Assembly (NCBI RefSeq): GCF_009455635.1
Contig: NZ_QPER01000002.1
Coordinates: forward strand, 2,108,001 to 2,172,000
DNA from: Paraburkholderia agricolaris
GTDB lineage: Bacteria > Pseudomonadota > Gammaproteobacteria > Burkholderiales > Burkholderiaceae
Direction of reading: 5' to 3'
DNA: 64,000 nucleotides
The position numbers and the translations under genes were made by a program. The notes beneath the pieces were generated by a model. That model saw only the letters and a program-made list of their open reading frames with translations. It was not told the origin of the DNA and ran no database searches. Below are positions 1-7,881 of this stretch, in pieces. Every line of letters begins with the position of its first letter. The stretch's first letter is position 1.

Positions 1-358
1 GCTCGATGGCAGCCTCAAGCAAAATCTCTCTTACCTGCGCGCGGTCAATTTTCTGGCCATTGCCTGGCTCGTCGCGAACCTGATCCAGCTCGGCTGGGCA
101 AAAAAACTCGCGCAATGGTTGCCATGGGTCGGCATGATCGGCCGCCAAGGGTTATTGTGTTTTATCGCGGGCGCGGTGATTTCGCTGGTCGTCGATTCGG
201 TGCTGTATGCAGCGACCGACGGCTATCTGAACTATCCCCTCGGCCTGGTGGCGGATGCCTGTGCAGTCGGCGCACTGTTCGCGGTCGCGAGAGCCTCCGA
301 GCCGCTCAAGCGCTTCACCACGCGTATCTGGAGCTTGCGCCTCAGAACGTCGCCCTGA
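1..358 (+). CDS. opgC: OpgC-type membrane acyltransferase, C-terminal fragment
   Basis: The gene is cut by the left edge; codons run from base 2 to the TGA at 356-358 and give 118 residues. Three hydrophobic segments are visible, around residues 11-32, 52-72 and 79-96, with a GRQGLLCFIAGAVIS stretch typical of the last helices of the OpgC family. OpgC is an inner-membrane acyltransferase that succinylates osmoregulated periplasmic glucans. Only the tail is visible, so the catalytic residues cannot be checked, and another acyltransferase-3-like integral membrane protein remains possible. The esterase gene starts about 100 bases downstream on the same strand. Confidence 0.72.
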   Translation, partial: LDGSLKQNLSYLRAVNFLAIAWLVANLIQLGWAKKLAQWLPWVGMIGRQGLLCFIAGAVISLVVDSVLYAATDGYLNYPLGLVADACAVGALFAVARASEPLKRFTTRIWSLRLRTSP

Positions 359-461
359 GGGAGCAGCGTGCGGATGCACGCGCGGTGCCTGCCGATTTCC
401 ACTGCCGATCCTGATAGCATGACGGCCGCGCGCGACCTGCGCGGCGGCCTCTTACTTTGAC

Positions 462-1322
462 ATGCGTCTATTCCTACATTCCGCACTCCTCGCGCTGTGC
501 GCCGCTGTCGGCACGACGGCTAGCGCCAGCACGGTCATCAGCCGAAGCTTCCATTCCGAAGCACTCGGCCGCGACTGGTCCTACACGATCTATCTGCCTA
601 CCGGCTATCGCCACGACGCCCCTCGCATTCCCGTGCTCTACCTCCTGCACGGCAACAACGGCGACGCCAATGACTGGCTCACGCAGGGCCACCTGCAAGC
701 CGCCGCCGACACGCTGATCGAGCACAAGGAGATACCACCGGTCGCAATCGTGATGCCGCAAGGCGGTACCGACTGGTATGTCGATCGCAAGGAGAAGATG
801 GAGACCGCGTTCTTCACCGACCTGCTGCCCGAAATCGAAACGCACTATGCGGTCGCGACGCAGCGTGGCGGACGGATGATCGGCGGCGTTTCGATGGGCG
901 GTTTCGGCGCGCTGCGCTATGCGATGACGCAACCCGAGCTTTTTTGCGGCGCGCTCCTGCTGAGTCCCGCGGTCTATGCGAATGAGCCGCCGCCCGGTTC
1001 GGCGGCACGTCGCGTGGGTGTGTTCGGCGACCGGCAGTTCGATCCGCACGTCTGGCATGCGCTCAACTATCCAGCGCAATGGGAGCGTTACATGAGCCGG
1101 CCGTATCGTCTGCCGATGTTCATCGCTGCCGGCGACGACGACCTCACGATCCAGGCCGACGCGTCTTCGCTTTATACGCATCTTCGGCTGGCGGGGAATC
1201 CGGCGGCGCTGCGCATCATCGACGGCGGCCATACCTGGGAGGTCTGGAGCGCGCTGCTGCCCGCGGCGCTGAAATATACGCTGGGCTGCGTCAAACAGAC
1301 GGCGCACGATCAGGACAAGTGA
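462..1322 (+). CDS. Secreted alpha/beta-hydrolase esterase (esterase D-like)
   Basis: The 286-residue protein begins with a Sec signal peptide (hydrophobic core LFLHSALLALCAAVGTTA, probable cleavage after ASA near residue 23). The mature part has the putative-esterase fold (PF00756 type): an oxyanion segment YLLHGNNGDANDW, the nucleophile elbow GVSMGGFGALR near residue 145, an acidic residue in the AAGDDDLT segment and a late histidine in GGHTWEVW. This gives a complete Ser-Asp-His triad. It resembles S-formylglutathione hydrolase and mycolyl-esterase relatives, but the signal peptide indicates a periplasmic or extracellular substrate. The gene lies just after the glucan acyltransferase gene, so a role in removing or moving acyl groups on periplasmic glucans is conceivable but unproven. 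Confidence 0.85.
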   Translation: MRLFLHSALLALCAAVGTTASASTVISRSFHSEALGRDWSYTIYLPTGYRHDAPRIPVLYLLHGNNGDANDWLTQGHLQAAADTLIEHKEIPPVAIVMPQGGTDWYVDRKEKMETAFFTDLLPEIETHYAVATQRGGRMIGGVSMGGFGALRYAMTQPELFCGALLLSPAVYANEPPPGSAARRVGVFGDRQFDPHVWHALNYPAQWERYMSRPYRLPMFIAAGDDDLTIQADASSLYTHLRLAGNPAALRIIDGGHTWEVWSALLPAALKYTLGCVKQTAHDQDK

Positions 1323-1337
1323 ATCAGAACGAGTGGA

Positions 1338-1367
1338 CCGGCGAATCAGCAGTCCTGATTTCGCCGG
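1338..1367. terminator. Hairpin between convergent esterase and AI-2E-family genes
   Basis: CCGGCGAATCAG at 1338-1349 pairs with CTGATTTCGCCGG at 1355-1367, leaving one bulged T and a 5-base loop. It sits in the 59-base gap between two converging genes, where a shared bidirectional terminator is expected. There is no clear T tract on either side, so termination efficiency is uncertain. Confidence 0.5.
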
Positions 1368-1381
1368 CACATTGCGTGCAA

Positions 1382-2452
1382 CTATTGCACGAGGTCAGTC
1401 CACAGTACGACCAGCACAGTCATGAGCGCGGGTCCGATGAAGAGGCCGAGCAAACCGAACGTCTCCGCCCCGCCGAGAATTCCGAATAGCACCAGCAGGA
1501 AAGGCAGTCGTGTGGAGTTGCCGATCAGCACCGGCCGCACGAAATGTTCAGCGACGAACACCACAATTGAACCGAACACCGCCAGCCCAATGGCCCCGGC
1601 CACCGAGCCTTGCGAGAACAGCCACAAGGCCGCGAGGCCGAATGTGATCGGTGCGCAGAACGGCAGCATCGCCGCGATCGCCGTGATGAACGCGAGCAGC
1701 GCGACGTGCGGCAACCCGGTCACGAAATAGGCCACGCCCATCAACACGCCCTCGCCAAGCCCGACCACGACCAGCCCCGACACCGTGCCGCGCACAGCGG
1801 TGGCCATGCGCTCGAGCAACTGTGCGCCGTCGTTGCCGAAGCCGCGCCGCACGCCGGTCATCAGCGAGCCGGACAGACGCGGCCCGGCCTGAAAGATCAC
1901 GAACAGCGTGACCAGCATGAAGGCAAACACCATCAAGCCATGCGCCGCGCGCGCGCCGAAGTGGCGGCCGAGCGTCATCACGGTGGTGCTGTGCAGCCCC
2001 TTCATTGCCGCCGAGTCGCGCAGCGGTTGAGCGAGATTGGCCTGCCACCAGGCTGAAATCTGTTGCACGCCGAACGGCAACCGTTGAATGAAGTCCGGCA
2101 TCGGAATGCCGTTTTCCTGCACGGTCTTGAACCACTCGTTCATGTCATGGGCTTCATGCAGTGCCTGCGAAATGCCGATCCCGAACGGCAGCACCACCAG
2201 CAACGCGACCGCGCATGTCAGCACCACGGCGATCAGCGTGGTGCGGCCCGATAACCAGCGGCTGCCCTCCACCTTTTGCAAAAGCGGCCACAGGGCGATG
2301 GCAACGACGCCTGCCCAGGCTATCGCCGCAATGAAATCGCGTACGACCCACAGCGCCAGCAGCACGAGTGCGATATACAGGACGAGTGATGCCGCTTTCT
2401 GCTTCTTGGGGCAATCAGGCGCGCTTGGCGATTCGGGTGGGCGTGAAATCAT
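1382..2452 (-). CDS. AI-2E family transporter (permease)
   Basis: The 356-residue protein is a multi-spanning membrane protein of the AI-2E transporter (PF01594/UPF0118) family. Hydrophobic segments occur near the N-terminus (LVLYIALVLLALWVVRDFIAAIAWAGVVAIALW, about residues 23-56), around 68-90, and in four to five helices in the last 170 residues. The family's PLF/GP-rich C-terminal region (FGLLGLFIGPALM) is present. Members export small molecules or act as cation/proton antiporters, and only a few transport AI-2, so the substrate is unknown. I start at the ATG at 2452 because the upstream in-frame codons give an unconvincing Cys/Trp/His-rich leader. It is a single gene, convergent with the esterase. 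Confidence 0.85.
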   Translation of the reverse strand: MISRPPESPSAPDCPKKQKAASLVLYIALVLLALWVVRDFIAAIAWAGVVAIALWPLLQKVEGSRWLSGRTTLIAVVLTCAVALLVVLPFGIGISQALHEAHDMNEWFKTVQENGIPMPDFIQRLPFGVQQISAWWQANLAQPLRDSAAMKGLHSTTVMTLGRHFGARAAHGLMVFAFMLVTLFVIFQAGPRLSGSLMTGVRRGFGNDGAQLLERMATAVRGTVSGLVVVGLGEGVLMGVAYFVTGLPHVALLAFITAIAAMLPFCAPITFGLAALWLFSQGSVAGAIGLAVFGSIVVFVAEHFVRPVLIGNSTRLPFLLVLFGILGGAETFGLLGLFIGPALMTVLVVLWTDLVQ

Positions 2453-2794
2453 GAAGGCTCTTAGGATCTTGTGGATATGTGCGCGAGCCGTCCAGAAAAA
2501 TGCAAACCCGCTACACTTACGCTGCACGGTCGCTCATCAATAACCACATCTTAAAGGAAGCACCGGCGCCCTTCGCAGGCGGCATGCTTGTCTCACTGCG
2601 TACAACACTGCGTTGCAAAAATCCACGCTATCGCAAATTCACGGCGCATATCGCCCGCAAAGCCCCGTCGTTTCGTACCGTCGTGAATGTCAAGTTTCAT
2701 TGTTGCTATTTGGAGAACAGTGTTTCAACTGCGGCACAATGGCTATCCAGCGCTCGCGGGACTACATTCGGCACACCACAATACGGAGCCGACG
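2453..2794. other. Divergent intergenic region, AI-2E transporter / DUF3331 gene
   Basis: This 342-base gap separates two divergent genes and must hold both promoters. It is less GC-rich than its neighbours near 2600-2770. I see no convincing sigma-70 pair, operator palindrome or small gene in it. An in-frame extension of the DUF3331 frame upstream to 2687 is open but lacks a ribosome binding site. Confidence 0.4.
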
Positions 2795-3082
2795 ATGATG
2801 ACCTTAGAGTCCATCCCCCTTGACGGAACCAATGGCGTACGTATCGAAATTCTCGAGCGCTCCGACACGACGCTGGTGATCCGCTGGGTCGAACCGGGGC
2901 GCTGCCATTATGGCGAGCAACGGTGGCGGCGACGCTCGGCGCATACGTCGGGCACCTGCGCGGTGACGCGTCGCAAGATTCGCCGCGGCGACGCTGTCTT
3001 CAAACCGGCTGAACGGCCGGCGCCTTCGAATGCTTCCGCGATGATCTGTGCCGAGGTGTTGGGCGAACTGGTTGAAGCCTGA
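2795..3082 (+). CDS. DUF3331 domain-containing small protein
   Basis: This 95-residue basic protein matches the pattern I know for DUF3331, a family largely confined to Burkholderia and relatives. The recognisable core is an IRVLERS-like segment, then HYGEQRWR, then a C-V-like arrangement with CAVTRRKIRRGDAVFKP and a final NASAMI segment. Its Cys and Arg/Lys spacing suggests a small nucleic-acid or metal-binding fold, but no function is established. The ATG at 2795 (or the next codon, 2798) follows a GGAG-like site. Its neighbours give no functional clue. Upstream in-frame codons are open but look non-coding. Confidence 0.75.
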   Translation: MMTLESIPLDGTNGVRIEILERSDTTLVIRWVEPGRCHYGEQRWRRRSAHTSGTCAVTRRKIRRGDAVFKPAERPAPSNASAMICAEVLGELVEA

Positions 3083-3469
3083 GGTTCTTGCCTGGACGGC
3101 ACGTTGCTGACGTATGCCTGGAATACGCCGGAAACGTTTGCCGTCGTTTATTGTTGTTTGCCCCCTCGCGATTTGTTTGCTCCGGCTCCCTGCGGCCGCG
3201 CCCCTCTTCCCCATCGGCACCCACTCACGCCCTGCAGCGCTCGCCGGCTTTCTGCCTGATACAAGCCACGGCAAAAGGCCGCGGCGGCGCGTGCCTTCAA
3301 TCGGCGGCCCGGTCCTCAAAAGCCTGATTGCGGCCCTTCGCCACGTGCGCTAAGGTGATCCTCGTTGCGCCAGGTCACCGCGCCTGCCAAACGCGCACGC
3401 TTAAATGAATGCCCTCAACTCCCATCGAACCCGCCGCAGCCCGTCTGGCGGCAAACGAGAGGCGACACC
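3083..3469. other. Leader region upstream of the class II ribonucleotide reductase gene
   Basis: This gap of 387 bases has no supported gene. B12-dependent reductase genes can be preceded by cobalamin riboswitches, so I looked for a B12 box and its paired helices and did not find a convincing one. No obvious paired NrdR boxes were seen either. The region probably contains the nrdJ promoter. Confidence 0.4.
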
Positions 3470-6034
3470 ATGGCAGAAGACACCCCCGGCACTCGCGTCA
3501 CAGCAGCTCTTCCGGATCAATTAGTTGCACCGCAGCAATTCTCGCTGGACGTCCTACTCGAGAAATATGCGAAAGGTGGCGAGCAATCGGCGGACGAGGT
3601 GTTCAAACGCGTCGCCCACGGCGTCGCTCAGGCGGAACCGGAGGCCCTGCGCGAGTCGGTGGAAGCGCTCTTTGTCGACAATCTGCGGCACGGTGCGCTC
3701 GGCGCCGGGCGCATCATGAGCGCGGCAGGCACGGGTATCGCCGCCACGCTGATCAACTGCTTTGTGCAGCCGGTCGGCGATGCGATTCAGGGCGTTGACG
3801 AAGAAGGCCTGCCCGGCATCTATGTGGCGCTGCTGCAAGCCGCCGAAACCATGCGCCGCGGCGGTGGCGTCGGCTATAACTTCTCCGCGATCCGGCCCAA
3901 GGGCGCGCGCGTTCACACCACCAGTTCGGCGGCGTCCGGACCGTGCAGCTATATGGACGTATTCGACGCGTCATGCCGGACCGTGGAAAGCGCCGGTTCG
4001 CGGCGCGGCGCGCAAATGGCCGTGCTCGACTGCAGTCACCCCGATCTGATCGAGTTCATCGAGGCGAAACATTCGAAGGGCCGCTGGAACAACTTCAACG
4101 TATCGGTCGGCGTCACCGACGAATTCATGCGCGCAGTCGAAGAAGATCAGCCCTGGCCGCTCGTGCACCGCGCCGAACCGTCGCCGGCGCTGCGCGCGGC
4201 AGGCGACGTGCGGCAACGCGAAGACGGTCTGTGGGTCTACAGCGAAAGGCCCGCACGCGAGATCTGGGAGCGCATCATGCGCTCCACCTACGACGTTGCC
4301 GAGCCCGGCATCGTGTTCATTTCCCGCATGAACGAGGACAACAACCTACGCGCCGTCGAAACCATCCGCGCCACCAATCCGTGTGGCGAACAACCGCTGC
4401 CGGCCTACGGCTGCTGCAACCTCGGGCCGTTGAACCTCACGCGCTTCGTGCTCGATCCATTCGCGCAAATGAAGGGCGGCAAGCCTTCGTTCGACTGGGA
4501 CGCTCTCGCCAAACGCACCCGCATCCAGGTCCGTTTTCTCGACGACGTGCTCGACGTCACGCTGTGGCCGCTGCCGCAGCAATATGACGAATCGCGCGCC
4601 AAGCGGCGCATCGGCGTCGGCTTCACCGGCCTCGGCGATACGCTGGTGATGCTCGGTCTGCGCTACAACTCGCAGGAAGGCCGCGACTTCGCCGTGCGCA
4701 TCGCGCGGCTGATGCGCGACGAAGCCTATCGGGCTTCGGTGGAACTGGCTCGCGAGCGCGGCGCGTTCGAGTTGTTCGACGCCGCGCGTTATCTGGAAGC
4801 GGGCACGTTCGCCTCGCGCCTGCCCGACGACATCAAGGAGGCGATCCGCCGCGACGGCATCCGCAACAGTCATTTGCTGTCGATCGCGCCGACCGGCACG
4901 GTCAGCCTCGCATTCGCCGACAACGCGTCGAACGGCATCGAGCCGGCCTTCTCATGGACCTACACCCGCATGAAGGTGATGGCCGACGGCGGTCGCGAAT
5001 CGTTCGATGTCGAAGACTACGCGTACCGTCTTTATCGCGAGCTCGGCGGCGATGTGGACAAGCTGCCGGACTACTTCGTCAGCGCGCTCGAGATGTCGGC
5101 GCGCGATCACCTCGACATGATGGCCGCCGTGCAGCCATACGTGGACACGTCGATCTCGAAGACGGTGAACGTGCCGGCCGACTATCCGTTCGAAGCATTC
5201 GAAAGCCTCTACTTCGACGCGTGGAAAAACGGTCTCAAGGGTCTCGCCACCTACCGTCCCAATGAAACGCTCGGCGCGGTGCTGAGTGTGAGTCCGCCGC
5301 CGCAAGCGGACGATACGCTGGCCGAAACCGATCAGGATCCGCTGCGGATCGCCATCGATCATCGGCCCAAAGGCGAATTGCCGGCGATCATCGAGAAAGT
5401 CGAGTACCTGACGCAAGCGGGCAAGAAGTCGCTTTACGTGGCGGTGTCGTTCATCGAAGTGACCGGACGACTCGGCGGCGAAGACGTCACGATCGAGCGC
5501 CCCATCGAGTTCTTCATTCCGACCGGTCAGCGTGACGAGTCGCAGCAATGGATCACGGCGACCATGCGTTCGCTGTCGCTGGCGGCACGCGGCGGCTTTG
5601 TCGCGCGCAACCTGCAGGATATGCGCAAGGTGTCATGGGATCGCGGGCAAGTGCGGCTCGGCGAGGTGCAGCGTCTCGACGGTCATCGCACGCCGCGCTG
5701 GCACGATTCCGAAGTGGCGGCGCTCGCCTTTGCGATCCAGCAGATTCTGCATCGGCGCGGCTTTCTGGACGCCGAAGGCAACCAGGTGCCGTCGCGCCTG
5801 CTGGCGCGTTTGCCGCGTGGGCAGATGAAGGCCGAAACCGCGTTGCCGGCAGACTTCGGCATCCGTCCGCCGCCTGGCGACGCTGACGCCGCCAGCTTGA
5901 CGCAGCCCGGCAGCATGCAAGGCTTGCACACCATGCTCGGACGCAAGTGTGGCTCGTGTGGAGCGAATGCGGTGATTCGCAAGGATGGGTGTGACTTCTG
6001 TACCGCGTGCGGCGAAGTCGGCGCGTGCGGATGA
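3470..6034 (+). CDS. nrdJ: Adenosylcobalamin-dependent (class II) ribonucleotide reductase
   Basis: The 854-residue enzyme reduces ribonucleotides to deoxyribonucleotides in the cytoplasm, using adenosylcobalamin to make the thiyl radical without oxygen or a second subunit. Visible signatures are GGGVGYNFS near residue 127, NPCGEQPLPAYGCCNLG near 302, SIAPTGTVS near 470 and TYRPN near 595. A TSCPD-like domain spans roughly 640-770. The Cys-rich tail CGSCG...CDFCTACGEVGACG supplies the redox cysteines that re-reduce the active site. I chose the ATG at 3470 because GAGAGG lies just upstream; an in-frame extension to 3365 has no such site. It stands alone as a transcription unit. Oxygen-independent dNTP synthesis fits the nitrate-respiring lifestyle implied elsewhere in the window. 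Confidence 0.95.
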   Translation: MAEDTPGTRVTAALPDQLVAPQQFSLDVLLEKYAKGGEQSADEVFKRVAHGVAQAEPEALRESVEALFVDNLRHGALGAGRIMSAAGTGIAATLINCFVQPVGDAIQGVDEEGLPGIYVALLQAAETMRRGGGVGYNFSAIRPKGARVHTTSSAASGPCSYMDVFDASCRTVESAGSRRGAQMAVLDCSHPDLIEFIEAKHSKGRWNNFNVSVGVTDEFMRAVEEDQPWPLVHRAEPSPALRAAGDVRQREDGLWVYSERPAREIWERIMRSTYDVAEPGIVFISRMNEDNNLRAVETIRATNPCGEQPLPAYGCCNLGPLNLTRFVLDPFAQMKGGKPSFDWDALAKRTRIQVRFLDDVLDVTLWPLPQQYDESRAKRRIGVGFTGLGDTLVMLGLRYNSQEGRDFAVRIARLMRDEAYRASVELARERGAFELFDAARYLEAGTFASRLPDDIKEAIRRDGIRNSHLLSIAPTGTVSLAFADNASNGIEPAFSWTYTRMKVMADGGRESFDVEDYAYRLYRELGGDVDKLPDYFVSALEMSARDHLDMMAAVQPYVDTSISKTVNVPADYPFEAFESLYFDAWKNGLKGLATYRPNETLGAVLSVSPPPQADDTLAETDQDPLRIAIDHRPKGELPAIIEKVEYLTQAGKKSLYVAVSFIEVTGRLGGEDVTIERPIEFFIPTGQRDESQQWITATMRSLSLAARGGFVARNLQDMRKVSWDRGQVRLGEVQRLDGHRTPRWHDSEVAALAFAIQQILHRRGFLDAEGNQVPSRLLARLPRGQMKAETALPADFGIRPPPGDADAASLTQPGSMQGLHTMLGRKCGSCGANAVIRKDGCDFCTACGEVGACG

Positions 6035-6123
6035 GTGGCTAGACGCCACCACCGGAGCGGCTGTGTTCCGGTCGATCCTGCCCGGTTGCAGGATCTACCC
6101 GTATCAGCAACGCAGGGCGCCCC

Positions 6124-7074
6124 TCAACCGACTCTCGCGTAATACAGATTCTGCGGGTGCTTCGCTTCGGCGAAGAAGAACCAGCGTTCCGCCACAAGGC
6201 CGGCGTACTGTACAAGACAGGCGGCCGCCAGCAAGCCGAGCGACGCGCCAATCGGATGCAAGCCCGCGCCCAGCGCGATCAGCACAACCGGCACGGCAAA
6301 CGCGGCCACGAGGAAAGCCCACTTGATGCCGCGTAGCGTCCCCGCCGATTTACCGTGAAAGAACTCGCGCAGATTGAACGCCCCGGCGGTGAAACCGCGC
6401 GAAACCTGCACGAGCTTCGGGTTGTTGATGCCGGTTGCGCTCTGCACAGTCGACTTCGGCCGCAACCGCGCGTTACGCATCAGCGACGCGCAGCGGCTTG
6501 CACAACCGGCGAGCGTCAGCACGCAGGCACAGACGGCAAGCTCCGCGGTCAACCCCGGCGCGAACCACGCGGTCAGCGCCGTCGCCAGCGTGAAACCGGA
6601 CGCGCAGCCTAGCAGCACAAAGTTGACCAGCGTGAGCGGCGTGGCCCATTCCTGAAGAAAACGCAGGCACGCGTAGATCATCGCCGTGCAGACGAACAGC
6701 GTCGCGCTTGCCAGTACGCCAAGCCATCCGATCGCAAGCGACCACGGCGAGCCGAAGCCGTGCGCGACGCCATAGAAAAACGCGCAGGCGAGAAACGCCG
6801 GCAGGCACAGGCACTCGCGCGACAGCCACGAGGTCCGCCACATTGCAATTGCGCGCCACGCGCGCTCCGGATGCCCAAGATGGAAGAACGAGGCGATCAG
6901 CCCCAGCAGGCCCAGCACGACCGACACGCCCGCGCCGATCATATAGAACGCATCCGCCGGCGCAGTGACGAGTCCAAGATGCGCCGCCGTCTCCACGCCG
7001 ACGAGCGCGATCAGCAGGCCCTGCGCCGCGCCGCTCAAGGTCGTGAGAAAAACCACCGAAAATGCCGGATTCAT
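6124..7074 (-). CDS. soeC: DmsC/NrfD-type membrane anchor, probable SoeC
   Basis: This 316-residue protein has about eight hydrophobic helices and belongs to the DmsC family of quinol-interacting anchors. The FHLGHPERAWRAIAMWRTSWLSRE segment (about residues 49-72) is typical of DmsC/SoeC proteins. It would exchange electrons between the membrane quinone pool and the iron-sulfur subunit encoded just upstream, with an 11-base gap. The ATG at 7074 follows AAAGGACC; the longer frame upstream overlaps the soeB gene and is not credible. The family is certain; assignment to sulfite oxidation rather than DMSO or thiosulfate/polysulfide reduction rests on the whole operon. Confidence 0.75.
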   Translation of the reverse strand: MNPAFSVVFLTTLSGAAQGLLIALVGVETAAHLGLVTAPADAFYMIGAGVSVVLGLLGLIASFFHLGHPERAWRAIAMWRTSWLSRECLCLPAFLACAFFYGVAHGFGSPWSLAIGWLGVLASATLFVCTAMIYACLRFLQEWATPLTLVNFVLLGCASGFTLATALTAWFAPGLTAELAVCACVLTLAGCASRCASLMRNARLRPKSTVQSATGINNPKLVQVSRGFTAGAFNLREFFHGKSAGTLRGIKWAFLVAAFAVPVVLIALGAGLHPIGASLGLLAAACLVQYAGLVAERWFFFAEAKHPQNLYYARVG

Positions 7075-7085
7075 CGCGAGGTCCT

Positions 7086-7832
7086 TTAGATGCGCGTCGC
7101 CATCGACGCAAGATGCAGTTCGCCGCGCTCGAGCCGCGATTCGAGCGATTCGTGCGCCTCCAGAGCCGTACCCGTGTCCTTGCACGAGCAGGAACCGCTG
7201 CCGCAACCCGAGGCCGATGTCGTGATGCGCGGCAGATAGTGGTTCGCCGGCCGCGTGTTCCACTCGGGCATCAGTTGATAACCGCCACGCTCCTCGATCG
7301 CCTTCGACACCACCGACTCCGGATCGTGGATATCGCCAAACAGCCGCGCGGAGGTCGGGCACGCGAGCACGCATGCCGGTTGGCGATCGCGCGCGGAGAG
7401 GTTTTCGTCATGAATACGGTCGACGCACAACGTGCATTTCGTCATCTCCTTGCGCGCTTCGTCGAGTTCGCGTGCGCCGTAAGGGCACGCCCACGCGCAG
7501 TATTTGCAGCCAATGCATTTGTCGAAATCGACCAGCACGAGGCCGTCTTCCTTGCGCTTGTAGCTCGCGCCGGTCGGACACACCGGCACGCACGGCGGGT
7601 CTTCGCAGTGCAGGCACGACTTGGGGAAATGAATCGTGTCGGCATTGGGGTAGCTGCCGGCCTCGAAGCTCTGGACACGGTTGAAGAATGTGCCGGACGG
7701 GTCCGCGTCGTAGGGATTCAGGTCGGCGAGACTGCCCGATTCGCCCGACGTGTTCCACTCCTTGCAACTCGTCACGCAAGCCTGGCACCCTACGCAGACG
7801 TTCAGGTCGATTACCAATGCCATCTGAGTCAT
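7086..7832 (-). CDS. soeB: Four-cluster ferredoxin-like subunit, probable SoeB
   Basis: The 248-residue protein carries four [4Fe-4S] binding motifs: CVGCQACVTSCKEW near residue 14, CLHCEDPPCVPVCPTG near 71, CIGCKYCAWACPYG near 104, and CTLC near 133 paired with CVLACPTS near 151. This is the electron-wire subunit of complex iron-sulfur molybdoenzymes, passing electrons between the catalytic subunit and the membrane anchor. The tail carries an extra Cys cluster, CGSGSCSCKD, of unknown use. The ATG at 7832 follows AAGGAG at ideal spacing, which favours it over a TTG one codon earlier. It has no Tat signal, in keeping with a cytoplasm-facing complex. Confidence 0.78.
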   Translation of the reverse strand: MTQMALVIDLNVCVGCQACVTSCKEWNTSGESGSLADLNPYDADPSGTFFNRVQSFEAGSYPNADTIHFPKSCLHCEDPPCVPVCPTGASYKRKEDGLVLVDFDKCIGCKYCAWACPYGARELDEARKEMTKCTLCVDRIHDENLSARDRQPACVLACPTSARLFGDIHDPESVVSKAIEERGGYQLMPEWNTRPANHYLPRITTSASGCGSGSCSCKDTGTALEAHESLESRLERGELHLASMATRI

Positions 7833-7881
7833 CAAAGGCTCCTTACTGCTTTATTGCGTTGTTCGCATGCTTCGCCGTGTG

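Noticed and set aside
2687..2794. N-terminal extension of the DUF3331 gene
   Set aside because: The frame is open but lacks a ribosome binding site, and the extension does not resemble the family start; the ATG at 2795 has a GGAG-like site.
3083..3469. Possible cobalamin riboswitch upstream of nrdJ
   Set aside because: No B12 box or paired helices could be recognised by eye, so I list the region only as a leader.
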